64,000 nucleotides of DNA from Chitinasiproducens palmae (GCF_900095735.1 NZ_FNLO01000010.1:90094-154093); one strand, 5' to 3'. Positions 33,036-42,870 are shown, counted from the first letter of the stretch. The notes: generated by a model not told the origin, from the sequence alone. A program made the numbers and translations.

Positions 33036-33467
33036 TTAACGGCCGCCGGTGACGATTTGGGCGATCACGCCCGACGCGATGGCGACCAGCAGGTAGTCGC
33101 CGTTCACGCCGACCCAATGATAGCCACGCGGCGGACGGTTCAGGTTGTAGCCGTGCCAGTCATCCACCACATATTGACGGTTCCGATAGTCGTTCGGCAA
33201 ACGCTCACCACGTCGGAAATTCGGGCCACCCGGGCCAGGACCACGCTCGGCGTGCATCGGCTGGCCTTGCCGGCCCGGACCGTCGTGCATGTCGCCGCGG
33301 CCGGGGCCACCAGGGCCACCAGGGCCACCAGGGCCATTACCGCCGCCCTGCCAGCCGGAGCCGCCGCGCGAATTCGGACCATTCGGTCCAGGTGCCTGCG
33401 CCGACGCGAGCGACGAGAATGCCAGTCCGGCTGCCATCGTCAGGGCCAACAGAGTCTTTGATTTCAT
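33036..33467 (-). CDS. RcnB-family periplasmic protein
   Basis: A 143-residue secreted protein. AAGAGGAGG lies about 5 bases upstream of the ATG at 33467. Signal peptide MKSKTLLALTMAAGLAFSSL with cleavage near ASA. The middle is a Gly/Pro-rich linker ([10 protein letters not shown], coded by 9-bp repeats). The C-terminus carries the RcnB pattern: LPNDYRNRQYVVDDWHGYNL, PPRGYHWVGVNGDYLL, then an Ile-rich end. RcnB modulates nickel/cobalt export in E. coli, but most family members are uncharacterised and no rcnA exporter is adjacent. Confidence 0.8.
   Translation of the reverse strand: MKSKTLLALTMAAGLAFSSLASAQAPGPNGPNSRGGSGWQGGGNGPGGPGGPGGPGRGDMHDGPGRQGQPMHAERGPGPGGPNFRRGERLPNDYRNRQYVVDDWHGYNLNRPPRGYHWVGVNGDYLLVAIASGVIAQIVTGGR
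33305..33336. repeat. 9-bp repeat inside the RcnB-like gene
   Basis: Head-to-tail GGCCACCAG units (plus-strand sense) encode the GGPGGPGGP linker. Confidence 0.85.
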
Positions 33468-33615
33468 GTTTCCTCCTCTTGTTGCTGTCAGATTGACGCG
33501 ACTGACATGCTGCAAGACGCGTTCCAAAATGACCGAAGGCAAGATTACAAACGGTAACGGCGTCATCGTCTGCCTGTCACGTGCACTGCCACCGCGATGC
33601 GTTCGGCATAGACGC

Positions 33616-33645
33616 ACGCCCCGAAGCAGTCCGGCCTCGGGGCGT
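33616..33645 (-). terminator. Possible terminator hairpin of the cysteine hydrolase gene
   Basis: A 9-bp perfect stem (ACGCCCCGA pairing with TCGGGGCGT) with a 12-base loop, 15 bases past the stop codon. There is no clear T run, so its activity is uncertain. Confidence 0.35.
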
Positions 33646-33659
33646 CATGCATCGAGCCG

Positions 33660-34163
33660 TCAGGCCGGAAGCAAGTCCTCGGGCCGGGCCACCACCGCAT
33701 GTGCACCGAAGTGATGGCGCCACAAGCGCTCGCCCAGCGCCGCCGAGCGGTCGAGGGACGAGCCGACGGTCAGCCACCTGAGCAACGTCGGATGCAAGCC
33801 CGCGTCGAACAGCATGAAGCCCGCCGCGAGGCAGCAGGTGTCGGCCTGGATGCCGCATACGAAAACGCGCTCGACGCCCCGGGCGCGAAGATGGTCGATC
33901 AGAGAGACGGGCGGGAGGTAGCCATGCTTGATCACGACATGGTCAGCCTCGACCAGGCTCACGTCGTCGGTGCCGGGCCTCCAACCGAGCTGCGCCTCGA
34001 ACGGCGTGACGCGCTCGTCATGCCGCTCTACGGTCGCCACGGTGTAGATGCGAGGCACGAGCCCGCGAATGCCGGAAAGCACAGCGTCCGGCAACGGAAA
34101 ACTCGATTGCACGTCGACCACGAGCAGCGCATCACTTGCGGGAAGCCGTACAGCATCCGTCAA
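33660..34163 (-). CDS. Isochorismatase-like cysteine hydrolase
   Basis: A 167-residue hydrolase of the isochorismatase/nicotinamidase fold. The catalytic triad is visible: Asp in LLVVDVQ, Lys in VIKHGYL and Cys in IQADTCCLAAG. The substrate is not identifiable. The TTG at 34163 is chosen because GAGGAG lies 8 bases upstream; an in-frame ATG at 34205 without a ribosome binding site is the alternative. It stands alone, with repeat-rich DNA upstream. Confidence 0.75.
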   Translation of the reverse strand: MTDAVRLPASDALLVVDVQSSFPLPDAVLSGIRGLVPRIYTVATVERHDERVTPFEAQLGWRPGTDDVSLVEADHVVIKHGYLPPVSLIDHLRARGVERVFVCGIQADTCCLAAGFMLFDAGLHPTLLRWLTVGSSLDRSAALGERLWRHHFGAHAVVARPEDLLPA

Positions 34164-35220
34164 CTCTCTGCTCCTCAGAATATGCCGACGAAGCGGCACG
34201 CACATTCAAGCCCACGCCGGAACCGGGAACCCACGCGATCGGCACGGCCGCCCGGCCTCGCTTGCCAGCCGGGCGGCACTCACGTGCTGCGCAAGACTGG
34301 CGTGGCGTCGCGCCGCGCTCAACGCTTGACGAATGCCCTCGGTCCGGTTCTAACGACGTCGGCAGTCGGCGGGCCGGCGCGGCTGAAAACGCAGTCCCCG
34401 GATGCGCGAACCAAAGGACCCGTTGTCGGCACAGGGCACAGGGCACAGTCGAAAGATAGGCCGGCACGGCATGCCACGCAAGGCTTCGACGGTTGCGTAA
34501 AGCCGTTGCCCTGTCGTATGCCGATGCCCTGTCGTATGCCGTTGCCCTGTCGTATGCCGTTGCCCTGTCGTATGCCGATGCCCTGTCGTATGCCGATGCC
34601 TGTGAGCAGGGCCCGGCAGGCGACGGAAATCGGCGATGTCGACGATCCCGAAGATCCCACGAGCCACCGAGATACCCCGTCTCGGTTCGTCTGGACGGTC
34701 GGCGTACTGCCTTGCCCCGCTTCGCGAATCCGCGCTCGCATTGGCCTCGGCGAGCCAACAGCGCCAAGCCGCACGCCGCCCGCCTGTGCAGCGATCGTTG
34801 ATCGGATACGCGGCTGACGAGTTCCCTGGGCGCGGTCCGCCTATCCTCGAATATCGGTAACGACGGCGGATCAGCCGCCTTCGCGCTGGCAGTTCCGTTG
34901 ACGTCGGGCGCGCCTGAGCTCGGCCTCAAGTCGATTTCGCCGACCAGGGCTGGGACAGATCGATTGCCTTGACGTCAAGCCTTGCGGCGAAGCCAAAGCG
35001 ACTCGGCGCTTCGATCGGGCATGCGCCCTCCGACCGCCGATGATCGACGAATGGTCCGCAGTCTCATGCAGGGCATTGGGTCAAGTCCGACAGTCATCGT
35101 CTCATCGCCCGCGAGGCCCGCCCCGGTGCCGCCGCTGCCACCGCAATTCTCGAGCCGTCTCGCCACCGGTAGCGGCCCACTTTTTGCGCTGATAAATCAA
35201 ACGGCGCAACAGGAGGAGAC
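34164..35220. other. Intergenic region, about 1.06 kb, with an 18-bp array
   Basis: The longest gene-poor stretch. It contains five 18-bp units at 34505-34594. Several frames are open through the array in all directions, giving false repeat proteins, but none has a ribosome binding site plus a recognisable domain. The right end should carry the promoter of the receiver gene at 35221. Confidence 0.5.
34505..34594. repeat. 18-bp tandem repeat, 5 units
   Basis: Five head-to-tail units of G(T/A)TGCCCTGTCGTATGCC, differing only at the second base, followed by a decayed partial copy. There are no spacers, so this is not CRISPR. Confidence 0.93.
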
Positions 35221-35649
35221 ATGCACGCAGGAACGCGACGACTCGAGCAGACATGCGAAATTTGGGCGGACCGCCTGAACAGCGACGGGGAAGTCGCGCG
35301 GGTCTTGGTTGTTGACGACTTCCGCGACCTTGCGGATGCCGTTGCGGAAGCGTTGACCCGCCCCAATGTGCGCAGCAGATGCGCTTACTCAGGCGAGCAA
35401 GCGCTCGGCTTGATCACGCGGTGGCAGCCGCACGTAGTGCTTTTAGACCTGTCGTTGCCCGGTACCGACGGCTTCAAGGTGGCAGAGCAGATCGCTCGTA
35501 TGCCTGGCGGCGACCGCCCTGTTCTGATCGCCCACACCGGCTTGAACCGTGCGGAAAACATCGAACGGGTGCGGGCACTGGGCTTCAGCGGCTTCTGCTC
35601 GAAGCCACTTTCGTTCGGCCCCGTGCTTCGCTTCCTGAACGTTCACTGA
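35221..35649 (+). CDS. Single-domain response regulator (receiver)
   Basis: A 142-residue protein made of one CheY-like receiver domain after a 25-residue leader, with no output domain. Phosphorylation-site residues are present: acidic pair Asp32-Asp33 (VVDD), phospho-acceptor Asp76 (LLDLSLPGTDG), Thr106 (AHTG) and Lys128 (CSKPL). A strong AGGAGGAG lies just upstream of the ATG. Its last 7 bases overlap the end of a convergent histidine kinase gene. It could act as a phosphate carrier or protein-interaction switch; a link to that kinase is inferred from position only. Confidence 0.88.
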   Translation: MHAGTRRLEQTCEIWADRLNSDGEVARVLVVDDFRDLADAVAEALTRPNVRSRCAYSGEQALGLITRWQPHVVLLDLSLPGTDGFKVAEQIARMPGGDRPVLIAHTGLNRAENIERVRALGFSGFCSKPLSFGPVLRFLNVH

Positions 35650-36842
35650 GACGGGTCGTCGACGGCATTCGAGGGTGGGAAAACGGCTTCGAACATGACA
35701 CCGTCACGGACCGATGACAACACCTTCAGGTCGCCGCCGTGCGCCTCGACGATATGTCGGCAAATGAAGAGGCCAAGTCCCAGCCCCTCGCGCCGACCAC
35801 CCGCTTCCGCCTGCCAGAACGGTTCGAACATACGCACTAGCGCGGATTCGTCGATCAACGGGCCGCCGTTGGTCACCGCGATATGCAGCGCGCCCTCCTC
35901 CACTTCGCATCTCACTTTGACAGGCACGTCGGCGGCACCATGGCGAAACGCATTCGAGACGAGATTCGACAGCAGTTGCTGCAGACGCGCCGCATCGCAG
36001 ACGACCGTTTCGTTGATGGCGATACGAATATCGACCAGCCGATCCGGGTGCGCGGCGGTGATCTCGTCGACAGTCAATTCCAGCAAGCGTCCTAGATCCG
36101 CGCAGGGTTTGATCTCCAGGGCAATGCCGCCGCCCAGCCTAGCCCGGGTGAAATCGATGACGTCGTCGATCATGTATGACATGCGCGCGACCGACGCAGT
36201 CATCCGCTTGCCAATTTCCGGCACCCGCGTGACGGGCACCGCGTTGGCGGTCAGCACCTCGGCCAATGCGCCAATCGCCGCCAACGGGTTGCGCAAGTCA
36301 TGAGCGAGGACGCCGAGGAACTGCTCACGAAGCACTGCATCGTCCGCCAGTGTCAGCGCACGTTGCTCGTCGGCACCCTGCTGCTGGTTGTTGTCGAGCT
36401 GGACGACAATGAGATCGGCAGCCAACTGCAACATCGCGATCTCCTGTTTCAGATCGCCGACACGTGGCTTCCGGTCCAACGCACAGAGATTGCCAAAATA
36501 GCTGCCGTCTGGCCGATAGATCGGGACCGATATGCCACTTCGCAAGCCGTATTCGCTCGTGAGGAACTGGCAGGCCGCGTTCGATTCATCCGCCATGTCC
36601 GCGTGAGCCACCACGTCCCCGATCGATTGCGCGGCGAAACACACGGTCTGATGCAACTCGAGGGTATCGCCAACGGCAATGCCCAAGACCACGGAATTAT
36701 GCGCAACCATCGCTTGCCACCGTGCATCCGCAAGCGACGCGAGGATCACGCTTTCCATGCCAATTGACTGGCTTACGCGCTCCAGGATCATCGGGATCGC
36801 ACGCAGCCGGTTCAGCAGGTCAATTTCAAGCCGCACAGCCAT
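35643..36842 (-). CDS. Cytoplasmic GAF-domain sensor histidine kinase
   Basis: A 399-residue kinase without transmembrane segments. An N-terminal GAF domain spans about residues 20-155 (GISVPIYRPDGSYFGNLCALD). The HisKA box FLGVLAHDLRNPLAAI has the phospho-accepting His at 181. The ATPase domain has N-box LLSNLVSNAFRHG, F-box MFEPFWQ and G-box GLGLGLFICRHIVEAHGG. The GAF domain suggests an intracellular signal such as a small molecule, light or redox. No regulator is encoded downstream on its strand; the nearest is the convergent receiver, overlapping by 7 bases. Confidence 0.9.
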   Translation of the reverse strand: MAVRLEIDLLNRLRAIPMILERVSQSIGMESVILASLADARWQAMVAHNSVVLGIAVGDTLELHQTVCFAAQSIGDVVAHADMADESNAACQFLTSEYGLRSGISVPIYRPDGSYFGNLCALDRKPRVGDLKQEIAMLQLAADLIVVQLDNNQQQGADEQRALTLADDAVLREQFLGVLAHDLRNPLAAIGALAEVLTANAVPVTRVPEIGKRMTASVARMSYMIDDVIDFTRARLGGGIALEIKPCADLGRLLELTVDEITAAHPDRLVDIRIAINETVVCDAARLQQLLSNLVSNAFRHGAADVPVKVRCEVEEGALHIAVTNGGPLIDESALVRMFEPFWQAEAGGRREGLGLGLFICRHIVEAHGGDLKVLSSVRDGVMFEAVFPPSNAVDDPSQ

Positions 36843-37393
36843 GTTCCCCGCGAAAGCCGATCAAAACGAGAGGATAGTAGTAACTACATGTTCGCTGTCG
36901 ATGAACCGCACCGTCCGGTAAAGATGTCTCGAAACGGCTGGGGAGAATTTGGAAAATGCAGCAATGCTTGCGGCGGCAACATGAATGACCACGCGCGACG
37001 CGGCGCGTGAGGGCGACCAGTACCTGTTCAGCGAAGACGGCCAATTCGTTCAGATGATCTGGCTTCGGGCAATGGGCATCGAACCCTGCCAGCCTTACTC
37101 GATCAACGCCAGGCGACCAGCTAGCTTCAAACATCGGCGTACGCAATGTTCGTCGCGATCGCGGCGGGGAATCACCGGCACGTCGCGGCATGGCCTGGAT
37201 GGCCGCATCGCGGGATGGCGACGCGCAGTCCCTTCCCAGGGATTGAGGCACACATCGCACGCTGCGACTGCCCGGGCAAGAGCGGCAAGCAGCAAGAAGG
37301 CTATTACCCACAAAGCCCCATCAAATCAGGCAATTGCAGACCGACGCGAGACGGTGCGGGACGGGGCGGGGCGGGACAACGCGGCAGAAGCGA
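36843..37393. other. Lower-GC intergenic region, 551 bp
   Basis: Between the kinase start and selC. Composition is visibly less GC-rich than the surroundings. It includes the receiver-like remnant at 36991-37113 and otherwise only short unrecognised frames. Confidence 0.45.
36991..37113 (-). pseudogene. Remnant of a receiver-domain C-terminus
   Basis: One minus-strand frame reads VDRVRLAGFDAHCPKP followed by a short helix, which matches the end of a CheY-like receiver (AGFDxHxxKP with the conserved Lys-Pro). No start, phospho-acceptor Asp or N-terminal half is found in frame, so it looks like a decayed fragment. It lies just upstream of the GAF kinase on the same strand. The match is short and could be chance. 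Confidence 0.4.
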
Positions 37394-37489
37394 ATGGCGG
37401 AAGGCAGCAGGAGTCGAACCTACCCGGGAACGTCTGACGCCCCCTACTGGGTTTGAAGCCCAGCCGCGCCACCGGGCGCGCATGCCTTC
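37394..37489 (-). tRNA. selC: tRNA-Sec (anticodon UCA)
   Basis: A 96-base gene including encoded CCA. The acceptor stem is GGAAGGC pairing with GCCTTCC, with discriminator G. The anticodon loop CTTCAAA gives UCA, which reads UGA. A long variable arm and the extended acceptor/T geometry typical of selenocysteine tRNA are present (GGTTCGACTCC T arm). It starts 23 bases after the selB stop on the same strand, so it is probably the last element of the fdn-sel unit. Confidence 0.95.
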
Positions 37490-37512
37490 CATTGAAGCAG
37501 ATGACGAAGGCG

Positions 37513-39624
37513 TCAGTCGCTACCGCGTGCCTGCCATTGACTGTCGCTGCGCAACAGGTGGCGCTCGCGATGAAAGCGAGTATACCCAAGGCGGTCGAAG
37601 AACTCCAAAACCTGGATCGCGCGCTTGCGGCCGAGGCCGGTGGCGTCGCGGAAGGCGGCGGCGCTCACGCCGCCGGCACCGGGCTGCGGCGCCGCGGCGG
37701 CGTTACGGCCGTCGTGGCGGCGGTTGTCGTCGCCGGCCGATACCGCGCGACGCGCTGCCATGCCATTGGCTTGACCGGCCGGCCCGTACAGTTTCTCCGT
37801 CACGCCATTTGCATCTGCCGACCAGGCGACCGCTGTCGCGTCGATGCGCTCGCCGCCGGGTCCGCCTGCCAATTTGGCGATGAGCGCCGCGAGCCGTTCG
37901 ATGACCGCTCGGGCATAGAACAGGTCCCGCACGATCTGGAAGACCTCGCCGCGCTGCGCCATCTTGCGCAGCAGCTGTCGGGTGGCTTCTTCGCCGCCGC
38001 GCGTCTCGCGGGCAAGGTCGCGGACCCAAGGCGGATTGACGTCGCCGGCGGTCAGGCGGCGCAACAGATCGGCGGCGCTGGCCTCCTCGTCGGCATTGAA
38101 GCTGACGCGGTGATCCGGCAGATGCAACCACGGACCGCTGCGCGCCACCACGTCCTGGCCGATCAAGGCATCGACCACGGCGCGCCAGACTGCGGCATCC
38201 AGCGTCGGATAGGCGATGCGACGCAGGCGCGACAGCTCGACACCGGGTTCATCGGGCGTGCGTCGATGACAGTCGTCGAGGGCGGCCAACACGCCGTCCC
38301 GCAACGCCCGCCAGGCATCCGCCGCGAACAGATGGGCCTGCTCGCTGCCGCGCAACGGCAGGCGTACCGCGTCAGGCGGCAGCGACAGGCGGTCCGGTGC
38401 CACACCACTCAGGTGCGCGAGCCGTGCCGCGGAGAGCCCGAGCGGCGCCCGTGCCAGCAGTGCATCGATGCCACCGCCTTCGATCAGCGCATGCAGCGCG
38501 TCGAGCCAGGCATGCCGTTCCGGTGTGCGACGCTTGCGCGCGACGCCGAAAGGATCCAGTACCCGGCCGCCACCGATCGTTCGATTGGCCTGCGCATTGC
38601 GCATCACGAAGCGGTCGCCCGGCACGGCAAGCACTTCCTGCCCGAACACCAGCTGGACACGGCCGCGGCTGCCCGGCCCCAGCGTTTCCGCGTCGAGCAA
38701 CACCACTTGCGCCACCGCGTGCATGGTGCCGAGATGCACGTGTACCGGCGTCCAATGCACGAGTGTCGTGTCCGCATCCTGCAGCAGCGCGAGTTCGACG
38801 TCGAGACGCGGCGAAGTCGTCGACAGCCGTGGATCGACCAGGGCGTCGCCACGCGCCAGCCAGCGCTTGTCGGCGCCAGCCAGGTTCACCGCGCACCGTT
38901 CGCCAGCGTGGCCGAGCTCGGCCGGCCGGTTTTGCACGTGCAGTCCTCGTACACGCGCTTCACGCGGACCGGCGGTGCCCGGGACGATCAGCAGCGTGTC
39001 GCCGACCGCGACACGGCCCGCGATCAGCGTGCCGGTGGCCACGGTGCCCAATCCCGCGAGGGTGAAGACACGATCGACCGCCAGCCGGCACAGCGCGTCG
39101 TCGCGACGGCGCCCGGTCGCTTGCGCCGCGTCGGCGAGATGCGCCCGCAGCGCTGCCACGCCGGGATCGTCCGGCGCCGTCGCGTTGGTCGCGATGATCG
39201 CCGCCGCCTGCATCCGGTAGGTCGGCAGCAGTGCCGCGATGCTGGACTCGACCGCGGCCAGGCGCGCGGCGTCCACGCGGTCCGCCTTGGTGAGCGCTAC
39301 GACCGCCCGGTCGACGCCGAGCATCTGCAGAATCGCCAGATGTTCCAGCGTCTGCGGCATCGGGCCGTCGTCGGCCGCGACCACCAGCAGCGCGTAGTCG
39401 ATGCCGGACGCGCCGGCGGTCATCGTATGGATCAACCGCTCGTGCCCCGGTACGTCGATGATGCCGAGCACCTGCCCGTCGGGCAACGGTGTGTAGGCGT
39501 AGCCGAGCTCGATCGAAATGCCGCGGGCCTTCTCCTCCTTCAGCCGGTCCGTGTCGACACCGGTCAGCGCGCGCACCAGCGTCGTCTTGCCGTGGTCGAT
39601 GTGGCCCGCGGTACCGACGATCAT
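37513..39624 (-). CDS. selB: Selenocysteine-specific elongation factor SelB
   Basis: A 703-residue GTPase that carries Sec-tRNA to the ribosome at UGA codons followed by a SECIS hairpin. The N-terminus is an EF-Tu-like G domain: [12 protein letters not shown] (residues 4-15), DVPGHE and LTKAD. Domains II and III follow ([20 protein letters not shown]). The C-terminal winged helices bind the SECIS RNA. A 35-residue Asn/Ala/Gly-rich linker (around 37680-37780) interrupts the last winged helix region. The ATG at 39624 overlaps the selA stop (ATGA), so the two are coupled. Confidence 0.95.
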   Translation of the reverse strand: MIVGTAGHIDHGKTTLVRALTGVDTDRLKEEKARGISIELGYAYTPLPDGQVLGIIDVPGHERLIHTMTAGASGIDYALLVVAADDGPMPQTLEHLAILQMLGVDRAVVALTKADRVDAARLAAVESSIAALLPTYRMQAAAIIATNATAPDDPGVAALRAHLADAAQATGRRRDDALCRLAVDRVFTLAGLGTVATGTLIAGRVAVGDTLLIVPGTAGPREARVRGLHVQNRPAELGHAGERCAVNLAGADKRWLARGDALVDPRLSTTSPRLDVELALLQDADTTLVHWTPVHVHLGTMHAVAQVVLLDAETLGPGSRGRVQLVFGQEVLAVPGDRFVMRNAQANRTIGGGRVLDPFGVARKRRTPERHAWLDALHALIEGGGIDALLARAPLGLSAARLAHLSGVAPDRLSLPPDAVRLPLRGSEQAHLFAADAWRALRDGVLAALDDCHRRTPDEPGVELSRLRRIAYPTLDAAVWRAVVDALIGQDVVARSGPWLHLPDHRVSFNADEEASAADLLRRLTAGDVNPPWVRDLARETRGGEEATRQLLRKMAQRGEVFQIVRDLFYARAVIERLAALIAKLAGGPGGERIDATAVAWSADANGVTEKLYGPAGQANGMAARRAVSAGDDNRRHDGRNAAAAPQPGAGGVSAAAFRDATGLGRKRAIQVLEFFDRLGYTRFHRERHLLRSDSQWQARGSD

Positions 39625-41126
39625 CGACGCGACTCCGATTGCGTGGTGGCCTGCAACTGCGCGACGAAAGCCGTTTCGTGCTCGCTTTCGAGACAACGCA
39701 GGTCGAGCCACAGCGCGTCATTGGCGATCCGCCCGATGACCGGACGCGGTAGTCCCCGCAGCAGCCGCTCGACGGCTTGCAAGGCCCGCGCGCGCCGCTT
39801 GCCGGACGCCGGCGTCACGCACAACGCGTAGCTCGGCAACCGGTCGACCGGCAGTGCTCCGCTGCCGATCTGGCTGTGGCACGGCATCGGCGCCACCGTC
39901 AATGCCTCGCCCGGCAACAGCGCATGCAGTGCCGCCGCCACCGGCCCGGCCAGCCGTTCCGCCTGCGCGTGGATTTCCGCTGGCGCGCGGCTCAGCAGAC
40001 GCAAGGTCGTCAGCCGTTGTGGCAGCAGTTCCGGCGAGCGGTACAGCTTCAGCACCGGCTCGAGCGCGGCCAGCGTCAGCTTGCCGACGCGCAGCGCGCG
40101 CTTCAGCGGATGCTTCTTGATCTTGCGGATGAGGTCGCGCCTGCCGACGATCAGGCCGGCCTGCGGCCCGCCGAGCAGTTTGTCGCCGCTGAACGTGACC
40201 AGGTCGGCGCCCGCCGCCACGGTCTCCGCGACCGTCGTTTCATGCGGCAGGCCGTAGCGGCTCATGTCGACCAGCGTGCCGCTGCCGAGATCCACGGCAA
40301 CGGGCACGCCGTGCTGGCGCGCCAGCGGCACCAACTCCTGAACCTCGACCGCGCGGGTGAAGCCGCTGATCGCGTAGTTGCTGCAATGCACCTTCATCAG
40401 CAGCGCGGTGCGCTCGCCGATCGCATCGGTGTAATCGGTCGGATGCGTGCGGTTGGTGGTGCCTACTTCGCGCAGCCGCGCGCCGGCCCGCGCCATGATG
40501 TCCGGAATGCGGAACGCGCCGCCGATCTCGACCAGTTCGCCGCGCGAGACGACGACTTCGCGCCGATAGGCGAGCGCGCTGAGACTGAGCAGGACCGCGG
40601 CCGCGTTGTTGTTGACCACCGTGGCCGCTTCGGCACCGGTCAGCTCGGTGAGGATGCCGTCGATCAGGTCGTCGCGATCGCCGCGTCCGCCGGAGGACAG
40701 GTCGAATTCGAGATTGGTCGGCGCGCCCAGCGCCGCGATCACCGACGCCACCGCGGCATCGGGCAGCAGCGCGCGGCCGAGATTGGTGTGAAGCACCGTA
40801 CCGGTCAGATTGTAGACGGCGCGCAGGCGCGGCTGGTCTTCCCGTTCGATTGCCGCTGCCGCCGTCGCGACGAAGGCGCCATCGTCGCTGACGCCCAGCT
40901 CGCGGCCGGCCTGCAGCGCTTCGTTCAAGGCGGCGCGGCGCGCTTCGACACTGCGCCGGAGATGCGTGACGACGCGGGTGCGGCCGTGCAGTTCGATCAA
41001 CGCGGCGCTCTGCGGCAACGCCAGCAAGCGATCCACCGAGGGCAAGGCGGCGAGGCCGGACCGTGACGGCACCGCATCGGGGGTCGCGGACGGTTGGGAA
41101 TCGACGGGCGTGCCGTGAACCGGCAT
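39621..41126 (-). CDS. selA: L-seryl-tRNA(Sec) selenium transferase
   Basis: A PLP enzyme that converts seryl-tRNA(Sec) to selenocysteyl-tRNA(Sec) using selenophosphate. The conserved N-terminus [33 protein letters not shown], and the PLP-lysine loop [18 protein letters not shown] are all present. With the ATG at 41126 it has 501 residues, slightly more than usual. An ATG at 41162 or further upstream in the same open frame is possible, and none has a clear ribosome binding site. It is followed directly by selB. Confidence 0.93.
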   Translation of the reverse strand: MPVHGTPVDSQPSATPDAVPSRSGLAALPSVDRLLALPQSAALIELHGRTRVVTHLRRSVEARRAALNEALQAGRELGVSDDGAFVATAAAAIEREDQPRLRAVYNLTGTVLHTNLGRALLPDAAVASVIAALGAPTNLEFDLSSGGRGDRDDLIDGILTELTGAEAATVVNNNAAAVLLSLSALAYRREVVVSRGELVEIGGAFRIPDIMARAGARLREVGTTNRTHPTDYTDAIGERTALLMKVHCSNYAISGFTRAVEVQELVPLARQHGVPVAVDLGSGTLVDMSRYGLPHETTVAETVAAGADLVTFSGDKLLGGPQAGLIVGRRDLIRKIKKHPLKRALRVGKLTLAALEPVLKLYRSPELLPQRLTTLRLLSRAPAEIHAQAERLAGPVAAALHALLPGEALTVAPMPCHSQIGSGALPVDRLPSYALCVTPASGKRRARALQAVERLLRGLPRPVIGRIANDALWLDLRCLESEHETAFVAQLQATTQSESRR

Positions 41127-41511
41127 CGAATCTGTGGACAAGATAGGAGTTCCGCTGTGCATCGCCGCGGCGGCCCGGGGCGGCAGCGCGCGCCCGAGAC
41201 TCACCCGTTCGCGACCATGCGCATCCGAGCCGATCCTCGGCATCGAAGATTCAAGCCTAGCAGTTTCGTCGGCGCCCGTCGCGGCCGGCCGGCGACAGCC
41301 GAGCGCGCACCCGGTAAGCGCACAAGCCAAGCGCACCACATAAGCGCACGCCCGCAAGCGTACACCCCGGATGCGCGCGCGCGGCCAGGCCGCGCATCAC
41401 TCGCCCGGCCCGACCAGCTGTCAAGCGTGCGCAAGCGCCAAGGGGTCGGCGGGTCACGTCGGCGGGTCACGTCGGCGGCTTAGCTCGGCGGGTCTCGCCG
41501 GTGGTGGCGCT
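41127..41511. other. Spacer between fdhE and selA, 385 bp
   Basis: The selA frame is open through most of it, so part may code for an N-terminal extension. A GGCGGGTCACGTC direct duplication occurs near 41447-41475. No other gene is seen. Confidence 0.4.
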
Positions 41512-42507
41512 CTAGGTGCCCTGCCGGTCCGACGTACCCGGCGTGGCCTGCCGGCCCTGCGCTTCCTGATCGTCTTCGTCCTGCTCGGCTTGCCACAGGA
41601 ACGGATGCCCGCTGCTGCGCTTGAACCCGGCCTCGGTCACCATCAGGTCCAGCGGCAGGCTGGCCAGATCGTCGGCGAAGGCTTCGCCGTTCATGTCTTT
41701 TTCCAGATAGACGATTTTACGGTAGGTGCCGCAGTGGTCGCAGGTCTCGGCCTTCAACGCGTCCGAAGTGCCCTCGATACCGTGGTAGGCGATGCCCTCG
41801 GTCGAATCGCAGTGGCTGCACTTGATCCGCACCATGTGCCACTCGGTGGCGCACAGGCCGCATTGCAGGAAGCGATAGCCCTGATATACCCCGCCGATGC
41901 GAACGACGCTGGCGACCGGGAGGCTGCCGCAGCACGGGCAGTGCCCCGGCGTATCGAGATACGGGACCTCGGCGGGCGCCAGACGGCTGGCCAGATCGGT
42001 CCACACTACCTGCAGCGCGGCCATCACGAACGGCGCACTGGCGGGGTCGACGCCGCGCGCGCTGCCGCCAGACTGGGCGTTCAGCACGGCGTCGGCCAGC
42101 TGTTCCAACGCTTCTCCGTCGAGCCCGCGGACTTGCGCGATCAGCGCCTGCAGCGGCGGGGGCAGTGTGTCCGCCGCCATCAGGTCGAGCAGGCGCGACA
42201 GCACGTCGCGCCATAGCGGCGGCCGGGCCCCCATCGCCGGCAGCACCGGCATCGAATGCCGCTGCGCCACGGCGATCGATTCGGCCGACGGCATCGGGGT
42301 CTCGAATTCGGCCAGCAACGTCTGCTGCGCGCCGACCAGACGCGCGACGAAGCGAAGGTAATCGCCAATCGTCGAGTTGTCCGCCAGCTGCTGCAACCGT
42401 GCGGCGCGCTCGCCAAACACCGTCGCGCGCGCGGGCATGCGCAGACGCGGGACGACAGCGGCGTTCATCGCGGCGATCTGTTCGGGTTCCATCAGGCGCG
42501 AAGCCAT
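41512..42507 (-). CDS. fdhE: Formate dehydrogenase accessory protein FdhE
   Basis: A 331-residue cytoplasmic factor needed to mature respiratory formate dehydrogenase. The C-terminal half has the family's four Cys pairs: CPCC near residue 191, CGLC, CSHC and CDHC, which bind a metal. The ATG at 42507 has AGGAG 7 bases upstream. A Gln/Asp-rich tail follows the last conserved block. It lies downstream of fdnI after a 363-base gap, on the same strand. Confidence 0.93.
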   Translation of the reverse strand: MASRLMEPEQIAAMNAAVVPRLRMPARATVFGERAARLQQLADNSTIGDYLRFVARLVGAQQTLLAEFETPMPSAESIAVAQRHSMPVLPAMGARPPLWRDVLSRLLDLMAADTLPPPLQALIAQVRGLDGEALEQLADAVLNAQSGGSARGVDPASAPFVMAALQVVWTDLASRLAPAEVPYLDTPGHCPCCGSLPVASVVRIGGVYQGYRFLQCGLCATEWHMVRIKCSHCDSTEGIAYHGIEGTSDALKAETCDHCGTYRKIVYLEKDMNGEAFADDLASLPLDLMVTEAGFKRSSGHPFLWQAEQDEDDQEAQGRQATPGTSDRQGT

Positions 42508-42870
42508 GTGCTTACTCCTGGCGCGTCCGTGTGAGCGCGCGTCGATTCAATTGCAGCGTGACGGCGTGAACGGCGCGCCGTCGGACCTGCTCGGTGTTAA
42601 TCGGGGTTTCGCCGTGCATCGAACGTGCCGGCCGTTGATCGCTACATGCAGGCGCTTTCGCACCGGGCGAGGCGTCCGGTATCGCAGCGTAGCGCCCTGT
42701 GGACCGGTCGTCACGTCCAGCACTTCCAGTACGCCTGCGCGCTGGTCCGACGGTTCGGCAGCCCGCTCGGCGGCAGCGCCGCCGCTCAGGTCAGGTCCGG
42801 TCAAGCGGAGCTGCAGTCGCGGCGTCGCCGCAGCCAGCCTGTGGCGGGCGGCGACGCTCGTGCCGCCCCT
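42508..42870. other. Spacer inside the fdn operon, 363 bp
   Basis: Unusually wide for an operon. An 85-codon minus-strand open frame (42547-42804) lies here without a known domain or a clear ribosome binding site; it could be a small gene or a non-coding leader for fdhE. Confidence 0.4.

Noticed and set aside
33616-33645. Strong intrinsic terminator
   Set aside because: The stem is good but there is no T run, so it is listed only as possible.
34505-34594. CRISPR array
   Set aside because: The repeats are directly adjacent with no unique spacers and no cas genes.
34132-34929. A 265-codon minus-strand frame with AYDRAS/AYDRAT repeats
   Set aside because: It arises from the 18-bp array read in an open frame; no ribosome binding site or conserved domain.
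37095-37313. A 72-codon minus-strand frame with a hydrophobic start (WVIAFLLLAALARAVAAC)
   Set aside because: It needs a TTG start without a ribosome binding site and overlaps the receiver remnant in another frame.
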